Source of the DNA: Lichenicoccus roseus
GTDB taxonomy: Bacteria; Pseudomonadota; Alphaproteobacteria; Acetobacterales; Acetobacteraceae
Assembly (NCBI RefSeq): GCF_005844085.1
Contig: NZ_VCDI01000005.1
Coordinates: 248,001 to 312,000, forward strand
Direction: 5' to 3'
DNA: 64,000 nucleotides
The notes under the pieces were generated by a model. That model had not been told where the DNA came from. It saw only the letters and a list, made by a program, of their open reading frames with translations, and searched no databases. Positions 24,015-32,278 of the stretch are shown piece by piece. Each line of letters begins with the position of its first letter. The first letter of the stretch is position 1. A program made the position numbers and the translations under genes.

Positions 24015-25664
24015 TCAGCCGGACTGGCTGTTGCCCTGGCTGCTGTCGCCATCGCCATCATCATCGCCGGGCGCCTGCGATCCACCACCGGTACCCGGCG
24101 AGATCGCGACGAACGCATCCTGCCCGTCGCGCAGGATGCGCAGCGCAACCGTCTGGTCCTGCTTGAGGGCGCCGCGCACCGCCTTCACCGCGTCCGACGG
24201 ATTGCTCACCAGGTGGCTGCCGACGCCGGTGATGATATCGCCGGGCCGGATGCCGGCCTGGTCGGCGGGGGAGTTCGGCTGCACGCCATGCACCACGGCG
24301 CCATGCACGCTGTCATCGACGCCGAGCTGCTGCCGCAGCTCCGGGGTGAGGGCCGCGAGCGCCACGCCGATCGAGCCCTGGTTGCCGGGCTGCCCGTTAT
24401 CGTTGCCGGCCGGACTGCTGCCATCCTTGCCCAGATTGCCGACATGCACGTCCACCGTCTGGCTGTTGCCGTCGCGCAGGTAGGTCAGCTTGGCGTCGCT
24501 GTCCGGCGAGACGTCGGCAACCTTGATGGCGAGGTCGCGCGGCGTTGCGATCTTCTCGCCGTTGATGCTGGTGATCACGTCACCCGGCTTGATGCCGGCT
24601 TTCTCGGCCGGCGAGGCACTGGTGACGTTGGCGACCAGGGCGCCGCTCGGCGGCGTTCCCAGCGACGCCGGCAGGTTGAGCCCCTTGGCGATCTGCGGCG
24701 TCACCGCCTGAGCCTGCACCCCGAGATACCCGCGGGTGACATGGCCGGTCTTCTGCAGCTGGGCGATCACGCTGCGCACCACGTCGGACGGGATCGCGAA
24801 GCCGATGCCGATCGAGCCGCCGGACGGCGACAGGATCGCGGTGTTCACCCCGACCACCTTGCCGTCCTGGGTGAACAGCGGGCCGCCGGAGTTGCCGCGG
24901 TTGATCGGTGCGTCGATCTGCAGGAACGAGTCATACGGCCCGTCGCCGATGTCGCGGCCGCGCGCCGATACGATGCCGGCGGTGACCGAGCCGCCCAGGC
25001 CGTACGGGTTGCCGACCGCGATCACCCACTGGCCGGGCTCGACATCGTCGGAATCCCCGAGCTGGATGAAGGGCAGCTTGCCGGTCGGCTTGACCCGCAA
25101 CAAGGCGAGGTCGGTGCGGGGGTCGCGGCCGACGATCTTGGCGGGCAGCACGGTGCCGTCATCCAGCGTCACGCTGACCGAAGTGGCGCCCTTCACCACG
25201 TGGTTGTTGGTCACCACGTAGCCGTCCGGCGAGATGATGAAGCCCGATCCGCGTGCCTCGACGGTGCGATGCGGGTTGCCGTGCGGCATCTGGAACGGGA
25301 ACGGGAACGGGAACGGCATCTGCTGGCCACCACCACCCTGGCCGCCACCGCCACCGCCATCGCCTTCGTCATCGACCGCATCGGCCTTGAGCTGCGAGGT
25401 GATCGAGACCACCGCCGGCTTGACCTGCTTCACCAGTCCGGAGAAGTCCGGCAGCCGCTGCGACGGACCCTGCGGCTGGATCGCACCGGGATGGGCCGCC
25501 AGCGCGGACGCTCCCTGGGCATGCGCCGTGCCGGTCTCGAAGCGACCGGCGGCCACCCCGGTGAGCATGGTGCCGGCCAGCAGGACGGCAAGCGCGGGCC
25601 GTGCGAAGCGCCTGTTCGGGGAGCCGCGCTCAGAAGTCGGAAGGCGGGGCGATGAGGATGACAT
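24015..25664 (-). CDS. DegP/Do-like periplasmic serine protease
   Basis: HtrA-family protease/chaperone for misfolded envelope proteins, 549 residues. A signal-like segment (ALAVLLAGTMLTGVAAG) follows a basic N-terminus. The triad is in place: His in VVTNNHVVKGA, Asp in DPRTDLALLRVKP and Ser in INRGNSGGPLFTQDG. Two PDZ domains follow (around PSGALVANVTSASPAEKAG and HGAVVHGVQPNSPADQAG). A low-complexity loop with Gly runs and a PF repeat precedes the catalytic domain, and the C-terminus is Asp/Ser/Gly-rich. ATG 25664 has CAGGAC upstream, after a 6 bp hairpin in the leader (25681-25697). Confidence 0.94.
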   Translation of the reverse strand: MSSSSPRLPTSERGSPNRRFARPALAVLLAGTMLTGVAAGRFETGTAHAQGASALAAHPGAIQPQGPSQRLPDFSGLVKQVKPAVVSITSQLKADAVDDEGDGGGGGGQGGGGQQMPFPFPFPFQMPHGNPHRTVEARGSGFIISPDGYVVTNNHVVKGATSVSVTLDDGTVLPAKIVGRDPRTDLALLRVKPTGKLPFIQLGDSDDVEPGQWVIAVGNPYGLGGSVTAGIVSARGRDIGDGPYDSFLQIDAPINRGNSGGPLFTQDGKVVGVNTAILSPSGGSIGIGFAIPSDVVRSVIAQLQKTGHVTRGYLGVQAQAVTPQIAKGLNLPASLGTPPSGALVANVTSASPAEKAGIKPGDVITSINGEKIATPRDLAIKVADVSPDSDAKLTYLRDGNSQTVDVHVGNLGKDGSSPAGNDNGQPGNQGSIGVALAALTPELRQQLGVDDSVHGAVVHGVQPNSPADQAGIRPGDIITGVGSHLVSNPSDAVKAVRGALKQDQTVALRILRDGQDAFVAISPGTGGGSQAPGDDDGDGDSSQGNSQSG

Positions 25665-25680
25665 GGGCGTCCTGATGTTT

Positions 25681-25697
25681 AGGGTCGCGCGGACCCT
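25681..25697 (-). promoter_or_regulatory. Leader hairpin before the DegP-type gene
   Basis: AGGGTC (25681-25686) and GACCCT (25692-25697) form a perfect 6 bp stem with a 5-nt loop, 17 bp before the protease ATG and about 76 bp after the tadA stop. It could end tadA transcripts or act in the protease leader; no U-run is seen. Confidence 0.35.
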
Positions 25698-25772
25698 GTG
25701 CCGGGGATTGACTGCGGTCCGAACATGGGACTCCGCAACACTCCCCACCACTACGCAGCAATGAAAGCTTGG

Positions 25773-26276
25773 TTAGCCGGGAGCGGCCGGAGAGCCCCGG
25801 CGGACTGCGAAGAAGTCCCGCAGCAAGGCGGCGCTCTCCTGTTCTCGCACGCCGCCGATGACCATCGGGCGGTGCAGGCAGCCGGGCTGGCGGAACAGGG
25901 CGGCCCCATGCTGAACCGCGCCGCCCTTCGGGTCGTAGGCGCCGAAGATCAGGCGGGCGATGCGGAAATGCGAGCAGGCGCCGGCGCACATCGCGCATGG
26001 CTCCAGCGTCGCCACCAGGGTGCAGCCGGTCAACCGGGAACTGCCGAGTCGCGCTGCTGCCGCCCGCATGGCGATCAGCTCGGCATGGCCGGAGGCGTCG
26101 TGCGCCGCCTCCACCGCATTGCCGGCGCGAGCGAGCTCGCTGCCGTCCGGCGCCAGCACCAGCGCGCCCACCGGCACCTCGCCGCGCGACGCCGCTTCGC
26201 GCGCCTCCGAAAGAGCGATCTCCATCGGGGAGGGATCGGACATGCCGGGTTCCGCTGCTGCCGGTTCCTTTGCCAC
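25773..26276 (-). CDS. tadA: tRNA adenosine(34) deaminase / nucleoside deaminase
   Basis: Zinc deaminase making inosine at the wobble base of tRNA-Arg(ACG). The 167-residue protein has the zinc-site motifs GHAELIAMRAAA (His-Ala-Glu) and LEPCAMCAGACSHFRI (PCxxC), with FGAYDPKGGAVQHG downstream, matching TadA. The length is near that of E. coli TadA. GTG at 26276 is preceded by AGAGGAA; ATG at 26243 is an alternative start with no clear site. Divergent from the amidotransferase-fold gene at 26300; pairing of tadA with rluB and rsmD nearby is common in alphaproteobacteria. Confidence 0.9.
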   Translation of the reverse strand: MAKEPAAAEPGMSDPSPMEIALSEAREAASRGEVPVGALVLAPDGSELARAGNAVEAAHDASGHAELIAMRAAAARLGSSRLTGCTLVATLEPCAMCAGACSHFRIARLIFGAYDPKGGAVQHGAALFRQPGCLHRPMVIGGVREQESAALLRDFFAVRRGSPAAPG

Positions 26277-26299
26277 ACGACTTCCTCTAGCAAGACGCC

Positions 26300-27043
26300 A
26301 TGAAGCAAGGCGGCCACACCATGCGACCGGTCATCGGCGTCACCCTCGACAGCGAGCAGCCGGCGGCCGACGGTTCCGCGGGCTATTCCCGCTATCCCTG
26401 GTATGCCCTGCGCGCCAACTACATGGACAGTCTGGCGCAAGCCGGTGGCCTGCCGATGGCGCTGCCGCACGACGCCGCGCTGGCCGATGCCATGCTCGAC
26501 CATATCGACGCCCTGGTGGTCACCGGCGGCGCCTTCGACGTCGATCCGGCGCTGTATGGCGGCGGCGCGCTGCACGAGACGGTGGTGCTGAAGGCAGGCC
26601 GCACCGCCGCCGAGCTGGCGCTGGTGCGCGGGGCGCTGGCGCGCGACATGCCGGTGCTGGGCATCTGCGGCGGCCAGCAGCTGCTGGCGGTGGCGCTCGG
26701 TGGATCGCTGATCCAGCACCTGCCGGAGGAGGTGCCGGACGGGCTGCGGCACGAACAGCCCAACCCGCGTCACGAGGCCGGCCATGGCATCGTCATCACG
26801 CCGGACACGCTGCTGCACCGGATCGTCGGCAGCGGGACGATGCGCATCAACTCCGCGCATCACCAGGCGGTGCGCGATCCCGGAACGGCGCAGGTGAGCG
26901 CGCGGGCGGAGGACGGCGTCATCGAGGCGATCGAGAGCGCCTCTTACCGATTCTGCCTCGGCGTGCAGTGGCACCCGGAGTTCCTGATCGATCCCGGCGA
27001 CCTGCTGGTGCTGGCGGCGCTGGTCGAGGCAGCACGCGCATGA
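26300..27043 (+). CDS. Gamma-glutamyl-gamma-aminobutyrate hydrolase family protein (second copy)
   Basis: A second class I amidotransferase-fold hydrolase, 247 residues. It carries PVIGVTLDSEQPAADG, LVVTGGAFDVDPALYGGGA, the nucleophile in VLGICGGQQLLAVALGGSLIQHL, INSAHHQAVRD and the catalytic pair in CLGVQWHPEFLIDPG. It differs from the copy at 20825 around the nucleophile (GICGGQQ here, AICRGFQ there), so specificities may differ. Start ATG 26300; ATG 26321 with AGGCGG upstream is an alternative. Its stop overlaps the rluB start by 4 bp. Confidence 0.87.
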   Translation: MKQGGHTMRPVIGVTLDSEQPAADGSAGYSRYPWYALRANYMDSLAQAGGLPMALPHDAALADAMLDHIDALVVTGGAFDVDPALYGGGALHETVVLKAGRTAAELALVRGALARDMPVLGICGGQQLLAVALGGSLIQHLPEEVPDGLRHEQPNPRHEAGHGIVITPDTLLHRIVGSGTMRINSAHHQAVRDPGTAQVSARAEDGVIEAIESASYRFCLGVQWHPEFLIDPGDLLVLAALVEAARA

Positions 27044-27849
27044 GCGAACCGGACGACGATGACATCGGGGACGCACGCGGCGAGGATGCACGCGGCGAGG
27101 ATGCAGGCGGGGCGGGGCGGGGCGAACGCATCGCCAAGTGGCTGGCGCGGGCCGGTGTCGCCAGCCGGCGCGACGCGGAGAAACTGCTGCCGGCCGGCCG
27201 GGTGAAGATGAACAACGCGGTGGTCAGCCACCCGGCGAGCTTCGTGCAACCGGGCGACATCGTGCAGGTCGATGGCCGCGTCATCGACGCCCCCGACCGT
27301 GCGCGGCTGTGGCGCTACCACAAGCCGGACGGGCTGGTGACGACGCACCGCGATCCGGAAGGCCGTCCGACGGTGTTCGCCTCGCTGCCGCCCGGACTGC
27401 CGCGCGTGGTCAGCGTCGGGCGCCTCGACCTCAGCAGCGAGGGCCTGCTGCTGCTGACCAACGACGGCTCGCTGGCGCGCCGGCTCGAACTGCCGTCGAA
27501 CGGCTGGATCCGGCGCTACCGGGTCCGCGTGTTCGGCATGGTCGACGAGCGCCGACTGGCCGATCTTGCCGACGGCTGCGAGATCGAAGGCGTGCGCTAC
27601 GGCCCGATCGAGGCCGGCCTGGACAGCCGCAAGGGCGACAATGCCTGGATCACCGTCGCCCTGCGCGAAGGCCGCAACCGCGAGGTCCGCCGGGTCATGC
27701 TCAACCTCAACCTGCATGTCTCGCGGCTGATCCGGACCGCCTACGGCCCGTTCCAGCTCGGCACGCTGGCCAGGCGCGAGCTGGAGGAGGTTCAGGGCAA
27801 GGTGCTGCGCGAGCAGGTGCCCGGGCTGGCGCCTTCACCCCGGCACTAG
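27040..27849 (+). CDS. rluB: Pseudouridine synthase (RluB/RsuA family)
   Basis: Isomerises a uridine in rRNA; the RluB type acts on U2605 of 23S rRNA. The 269-residue protein has an N-terminal S4 RNA-binding domain (RIAKWLARAGVASRRDAEKLL, here about residues 31-50, then GRVKMNNAVVSHPA) and a catalytic domain with the Asp in VGRLDLSSEGLLLLTNDG, then YRVRVFG and REGRNREVRRVM. The first 30 residues are acidic and include a repeated DARGE unit. The start overlaps the previous stop (ATGA), and rsmD follows 11 bp later. Confidence 0.92.
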   Translation: MSEPDDDDIGDARGEDARGEDAGGAGRGERIAKWLARAGVASRRDAEKLLPAGRVKMNNAVVSHPASFVQPGDIVQVDGRVIDAPDRARLWRYHKPDGLVTTHRDPEGRPTVFASLPPGLPRVVSVGRLDLSSEGLLLLTNDGSLARRLELPSNGWIRRYRVRVFGMVDERRLADLADGCEIEGVRYGPIEAGLDSRKGDNAWITVALREGRNREVRRVMLNLNLHVSRLIRTAYGPFQLGTLARRELEEVQGKVLREQVPGLAPSPRH

Positions 27850-27860
27850 ACGCCTTCCGG

Positions 27861-28427
27861 ATGCGTATCGTCGCCGGCGCCTGGCGAGGGCGCATGCTGG
27901 AAGCGCCGCGCGGAAGTGCCACCCGGCCGACCGCCGACCGGGTGCGGCAGGCGCTGTTCGACATGCTGGCCCATGCGCGGTGGGCGGAACCGCTCGATGG
28001 CTGCCATGTGCTCGATGCGTTCGCCGGCAGCGGCGCTCTCGGGCTGGAGGCGCTGTCGCGCGGGGCCGCGCATGCCTCGTTCTTCGAGACCGATCGCGGC
28101 GCCCTTGCGGCCCTGCGCGCCAACATCGCGACCCTCGGTGCGGCGGCGCGCAGCAGCGTGCTCGCGCGTGACGCCACCACGCCGCCGCCGCCGCCGCCGG
28201 GTCACGTGCAATGCAGGCTGGTGCTGCTCGATCCGCCCTATGGCCGCGACCTGATCACGCGCAGCCTGCCGGCGCTGATCCGGACCGGCTGGGCCGCATC
28301 GGATGCGCTCATCGTCGCGGAGTGTGCACGGCACGATACCGTACCGACGAATACGCTCCTGGCAGAGCGGCAGCACGGGGTAGCCAAGCTCTCGATCTGG
28401 CGTGCCACCCTGGACTCTTCGTCATAA
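27861..28427 (+). CDS. rsmD: 16S rRNA (guanine(966)-N(2))-methyltransferase
   Basis: Methylates N2 of G966 in the 30S subunit. The 188-residue protein begins MRIVAGAWRGRMLEAPRG and PTADRVRQALFDML (the RsmD substrate region), then the SAM motif LDAFAGSGALGLEALSRGA and the catalytic LLDPPYGRDL. A run of six prolines (TTPPPPPPGH) sits just before the last motif and is not typical. ATG at 27861 lies 11 bp after rluB, indicating co-transcription. Confidence 0.93.
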   Translation: MRIVAGAWRGRMLEAPRGSATRPTADRVRQALFDMLAHARWAEPLDGCHVLDAFAGSGALGLEALSRGAAHASFFETDRGALAALRANIATLGAAARSSVLARDATTPPPPPPGHVQCRLVLLDPPYGRDLITRSLPALIRTGWAASDALIVAECARHDTVPTNTLLAERQHGVAKLSIWRATLDSSS

Positions 28428-28493
28428 CATCACACTCAAGGCTCCAGGCCCGAAGGATAATCCCGCCCAGAAAAACACCTGGGGACCGTCGAG

Positions 28494-30110
28494 ATGAACC
28501 TGTTCCGCAAGACCTTGCTGGCCAGCGCTGCCTGCGCTGCCCTTGCTGCGGCAGCGCAGGCAGATGCCGCAACGCCCGCCACGTCCTCCGGCTACAAGCA
28601 TGTGCTGCTGATCAGCGTCGACGGCATGCACGCTGTCGATCTCGCCAACTGGATCCAGGCACACCCGACCGGCAACTTCGCGGCGCTGGCCGGCACCGGC
28701 ATCGTGTATCCGAACGCCTTCACGACCGCACCGTCGGACAGCTATCCCGGCATGCTGGCGCAGGTCACCGGGGCGACGCCGAAGACCGGCGGCCTGTTCT
28801 ACGACGACAGCTACGACCGTCGCGAATATCCCTCGGTCAACAGCTACCTGAGCCAGGGCAAGACCGATCCCGGCTGCACCGGCGGCGCCGGCACCGAAGT
28901 CACCAACTTCGAAGAGCTGGACAAGACCTATGATTTCGCCACCGCGCTGGTCACCGACTATACCGCTGGCGGAACGCTCGGGAAGGTCTACACCCAGCTC
29001 GATCCGAACAACATGCAGCGGCACCTGGTCGGCGGGAAATGCGTCCCGGTCTATCCGCATCAATATGTACGGACCAACACGATCTTCGAGATCATCAAGG
29101 CCGCCGGTCTCTACACCGCCTGGTCCGACAAGCACCCGGCCTACGAGGATCTGAGCGGCCCGTCCGGCAAGGGCCTCGACGAGCTGTTCGCGCCGGAGAT
29201 CAATGCGCAGGATACAATCGACCAGGGGGCCGCCACCGGCGACGACTACACCACCAGCTACACGGGCGTGCGCACCTATGACAGCCTGAAGGTGCAGGCA
29301 GTGCTGAACTGGATCGACGGGCTGAACAGCACCGGCACCGCAAAACTGGCCGGCGCACCGGCGATCTTCGGCATGAATTTCCAGGCGGTCAGCGTGGGCC
29401 AGAAGCTCGCCCGCGCGGGAGACGCCGACGTCCAGACGCCGACCCTGACCGGCGGCTACCTGGACAGCAACGCGACCCCCGGCACCGCGCTCACCGTGCA
29501 GCTGCAATTCGTCGATGATGCACTCGGCAGGTTCCGGCAGGAGCTGACCAGGCAGGGACTGGACAAGTCCACCCTGGTCATCGTCAGCGCCAAGCATGGC
29601 CAGTCGCCGATCGATTTGAAGGATCGCGTCGCGATCAGCGATGCGCCGTTCCAGGCGGTTCCGGGCTATGGCAGCCACGGCTTCGAGATCTGCGACGACG
29701 AAGGCCTCGTCTGGCTCGACCCATCGCTGCAGAAGGCAAACTATTCCGCCGCGAAGTCCTATCTGCTGGCGCATTCCGCGCAGCTGCATATCGCCGAACT
29801 GCTGGACCGGACCTCGCTGACCGCGCTCTACGGCGACCCGTTCAAGAACAGCCGGGTGCCCGACTTCATCGCAGTCACCGACCACGGCGTGATCTGCACC
29901 GGCGGCAGCAAGCTTGCCGAGCATGGCGGCTTCTCGGACGACGACCGCAATGTCGCGCTGCTGCTGTCCGCCCCGGACATCAAGCCTCAGATCGTGGAGG
30001 CGCTGACCAACACGACGCAGATCGCACCGACCATCCTTGCGGCCCTTGGCCTCGATCCGAACAAGCTCGAGGCCGTCCGTGCCGAGGGGACGCAGGTGCT
30101 GTCGCGCTGA
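28494..30110 (+). CDS. Exported alkaline phosphatase-superfamily (type I phosphodiesterase) protein
   Basis: Secreted hydrolase of 538 residues. The signal peptide is LFRKTLLASAACAALAAAAQADA. The mature part opens with a metal-binding Asp in HVLLISVDGMHAVDL, then the nucleophile region TTAPSDSYPGMLAQVTGATP (Ser/Thr), LYTAWSDKHPAYEDL and the metal ligands SAKHGQSPID and TDHGVICTGGSKLAEHGGFSDDDRNVALLLSAP. This matches the phosphodiesterase/nucleotide pyrophosphatase branch. The target (nucleotides, phospholipids or glycans) is unknown. The ribosome binding site is weak (GACCGTCGAG). Confidence 0.88.
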   Translation: MNLFRKTLLASAACAALAAAAQADAATPATSSGYKHVLLISVDGMHAVDLANWIQAHPTGNFAALAGTGIVYPNAFTTAPSDSYPGMLAQVTGATPKTGGLFYDDSYDRREYPSVNSYLSQGKTDPGCTGGAGTEVTNFEELDKTYDFATALVTDYTAGGTLGKVYTQLDPNNMQRHLVGGKCVPVYPHQYVRTNTIFEIIKAAGLYTAWSDKHPAYEDLSGPSGKGLDELFAPEINAQDTIDQGAATGDDYTTSYTGVRTYDSLKVQAVLNWIDGLNSTGTAKLAGAPAIFGMNFQAVSVGQKLARAGDADVQTPTLTGGYLDSNATPGTALTVQLQFVDDALGRFRQELTRQGLDKSTLVIVSAKHGQSPIDLKDRVAISDAPFQAVPGYGSHGFEICDDEGLVWLDPSLQKANYSAAKSYLLAHSAQLHIAELLDRTSLTALYGDPFKNSRVPDFIAVTDHGVICTGGSKLAEHGGFSDDDRNVALLLSAPDIKPQIVEALTNTTQIAPTILAALGLDPNKLEAVRAEGTQVLSR

Positions 30111-30156
30111 TCAGCGATCCTCCGGCCCAGCCGCGTATCCTCGGCCAGGAACCGGT

Positions 30157-30978
30157 TCAGCCGCCGATCTTCCTGAACTTCAGGACGAAATTATCGGCTT
30201 CCCCGATCGCCTGGTATTTCGCGCGATCGACCTGCCCCATCGCCAGCACCGGGGGCAGCGTCCAGACGCCTTTCGGCCAGTCCGCGGTGTCGCGCGGATT
30301 GGCGTCGACCTCGGAACTGCCGACCAGCTTGAACCCGGCCTTCTCGATCAGGGCCGTCGCATAATCCTGCCGCACATAGCCGCTTTCGGCCTGCGGATCC
30401 TGCGGCGTGCGGGTGTTGCCGCGATGCTCCTCGATGCCGAGCACGCCGCCGGGCTTCAGGGCACGATGGATTGCCGCGAGCAGTTTCGGGGCGTCGCCGG
30501 CGGCCATCCAGTTGTGCAGGTTGCGGAAGGTCAGCACGAAGTCGGCGCTGCCGGGCGGCGCCAGCTCGGGATGATGCGCGCCGAACACGGTCGGCTTCAC
30601 CCGGCCGTAGATTTCCGGATGCTGGTCGAGCATCTGCCGGAATGCCGGCGACATCGCGAAATGCGCCTCGTCCTTGTCCCCGTCCGGACCGCCGAAGGCC
30701 GCGTAGTAGGTGCCGTGCGCGTAAAGCGCCGGCGCCAGGATCTGCGTCCAGTAGCCGCCGCCCGGCCAGATCTCCACCACCGTCGAGCGCGGCCGCACGC
30801 CGAAGAAGGCGAGTTCCTGCACCGGATGGCGTGCGGCATCGCGCGCCTTGAACTTGTCGGTGCGTGTCGGTGCGTCCACCGCGTGCTGCAGGAAGCTGTC
30901 CGATTGCGGGGCGGCGACCGCCTGATGGGTAAGACAGGCGACCGCGCAGGCCGCCATCAGGATGTATTTCCGCATCAT
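30157..30978 (-). CDS. Exported class I SAM-methyltransferase-fold protein
   Basis: A 273-residue protein with a Sec signal (YILMAACAVACLTHQAVA) ahead of a methyltransferase-like fold. Visible are AFFGVRPRSTVVEIWPGGGYWTQILAPAL (a motif I variant with Gly-Gly-Gly), FVLTFRNLHNWMAAGDAPKLLAAIHRALKPGGVLGIEEHRG and a C-terminal strand pair. SAM is not expected in the periplasm, so it may act differently, bind another ligand, or stay at the membrane. ATG 30978 is chosen because GGAG lies 6 bp upstream. Similar exported proteins are known in proteobacteria, with no proven role. Confidence 0.8.
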   Translation of the reverse strand: MMRKYILMAACAVACLTHQAVAAPQSDSFLQHAVDAPTRTDKFKARDAARHPVQELAFFGVRPRSTVVEIWPGGGYWTQILAPALYAHGTYYAAFGGPDGDKDEAHFAMSPAFRQMLDQHPEIYGRVKPTVFGAHHPELAPPGSADFVLTFRNLHNWMAAGDAPKLLAAIHRALKPGGVLGIEEHRGNTRTPQDPQAESGYVRQDYATALIEKAGFKLVGSSEVDANPRDTADWPKGVWTLPPVLAMGQVDRAKYQAIGEADNFVLKFRKIGG

Positions 30979-31042
30979 CGCCGTCTCCGCCATCGATCGG
31001 ATTTCTATACGCGCCCGGCAGGGTGGAGGCCACCGACCGCCC

Positions 31043-32215
31043 CTATGCCGCCTCGCCGGCGACCCAGCCGCTCGCCCAGGCCCACTGGAAATTATAGCCG
31101 CCGAGCCAGCCGGTGACGTCGACCGCCTCGCCGATGGCGAACAGGCCGGGCACCGTGGTGGACTCCATGGTGCGCGACGACAGGCCGGTGGTGTCGATGC
31201 CGCCGCCGGTCACCTCCGCCTTGGCATAGCCCTCGGTGCCGCTCGGGGTCAGCCGCCACCCGCCGAGCAGGTCGCCGAGCTGACGCAGCGGACGGTCGGG
31301 GATGTTGCCGATCTCCTGCGACGGCAAGTGGCGCTCGGCGAGCGCCTGCGCCAGCCGCGTCGGCAGCAGCTCGCCGAGCACCGTGCGCGCCTCGGCCCGC
31401 GGACGCGCCCGCTTGCGTTCCAGCAGCAGGCGGGTGGCGTCCGGCAGCAGTTCGAGAGCGATCGGCTCGCCCTCGCGCCAATAGGACGAGATCTGCAGGA
31501 TGGCCGGGCCGGACAGGCCGCGATGGGTGAACAGCAGCGCCTCCTTGAAGCGGGTGCGGCCGTACGTCGCCGCCACCGGCAGCGCAACGCCGCTGAGCGC
31601 GTGCATGACCGCCCCGTCCTCGCCGCCGAAGGTCAGCGGCACCAGCGCCGGGCGGATCGGCGTCAGGGCGAGGTCGAACCGCGCCGCCACCTCGTGCGCG
31701 AACCCGGTGGCGCCCATCTTCGGGATCGACAGGCCGCCGGTGGCCAGCACCAGCGAACTTGCGGTCACGCTGCCGGTAGCGGTCTCGATGCGGAACCGGT
31801 CGCTGCGGCCGATATCGGTGACCGGGCAGTTGCAGCGCAGCGTGACGCCCGCCGCCTCGCACTCGGCCAGCAGCATCGCCACCACCTGCCGCGCCGAGCC
31901 GTCGCAGAACAGCTGCCCGAGTGTCTTCTCGTGCCAGGCGATGCCGTGCCGCTGCAGCAGGGCGATGAAATCCTCCGGGCGGTAGCGGGCCAGCGCCGAG
32001 CGGGCGAAATGCCGGTTGCCGGAGAGGAAATTCTCCGCCCGCACCTCCCGGTTGGTGAAGTTGCAGCGCCCGCCGCCGGAGATCAGGATCTTTTTCCCAG
32101 GGCTGTCGGCATGGTCGAGCACCAGGACCCTGCGTCCACGCCGGCCGGCACTGATCGCGCACATCAACCCGGCGGCGCCGGCGCCGATGATCACGACGTC
32201 GAAGGCTTCCATCAT
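31043..32215 (-). CDS. BaiN/RdsA-family NAD(P)/FAD-dependent oxidoreductase
   Basis: Flavoprotein of the HI0933/BaiN family, 390 residues. The FAD-binding N-terminus reads DVVIIGAGAAGLMCAISAGRRG, followed by the family hallmark GKKILISGGGRCNFTN. Further conserved segments are LVLATGGLSIPKMGATG, LLFTHRGLSGPAILQIS and the C-terminal GLFAIGEAVDVTGWLGGYNFQWAWASG. Some members reduce unsaturated bile acids, but most substrates are unknown. Start ATG 32215 or 32212. It is divergent from the FAH-family gene, 63 bp away. Confidence 0.93.
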   Translation of the reverse strand: MMEAFDVVIIGAGAAGLMCAISAGRRGRRVLVLDHADSPGKKILISGGGRCNFTNREVRAENFLSGNRHFARSALARYRPEDFIALLQRHGIAWHEKTLGQLFCDGSARQVVAMLLAECEAAGVTLRCNCPVTDIGRSDRFRIETATGSVTASSLVLATGGLSIPKMGATGFAHEVAARFDLALTPIRPALVPLTFGGEDGAVMHALSGVALPVAATYGRTRFKEALLFTHRGLSGPAILQISSYWREGEPIALELLPDATRLLLERKRARPRAEARTVLGELLPTRLAQALAERHLPSQEIGNIPDRPLRQLGDLLGGWRLTPSGTEGYAKAEVTGGGIDTTGLSSRTMESTTVPGLFAIGEAVDVTGWLGGYNFQWAWASGWVAGEAA

Positions 32216-32278
32216 CGTCCCAAGCTGCCAGTATCCCGCCCCGACATCATCCCCCGGTCGGCCGGGCCCGGAGACATC

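Noticed and set aside
28422-29924. Long open frame antisense to the exported phosphodiesterase
   Set aside because: Composition is Arg/Gly/Ala/Val-rich with no family motif; it is the usual shadow of a high-GC gene whose plus-strand product is clearly a real hydrolase.
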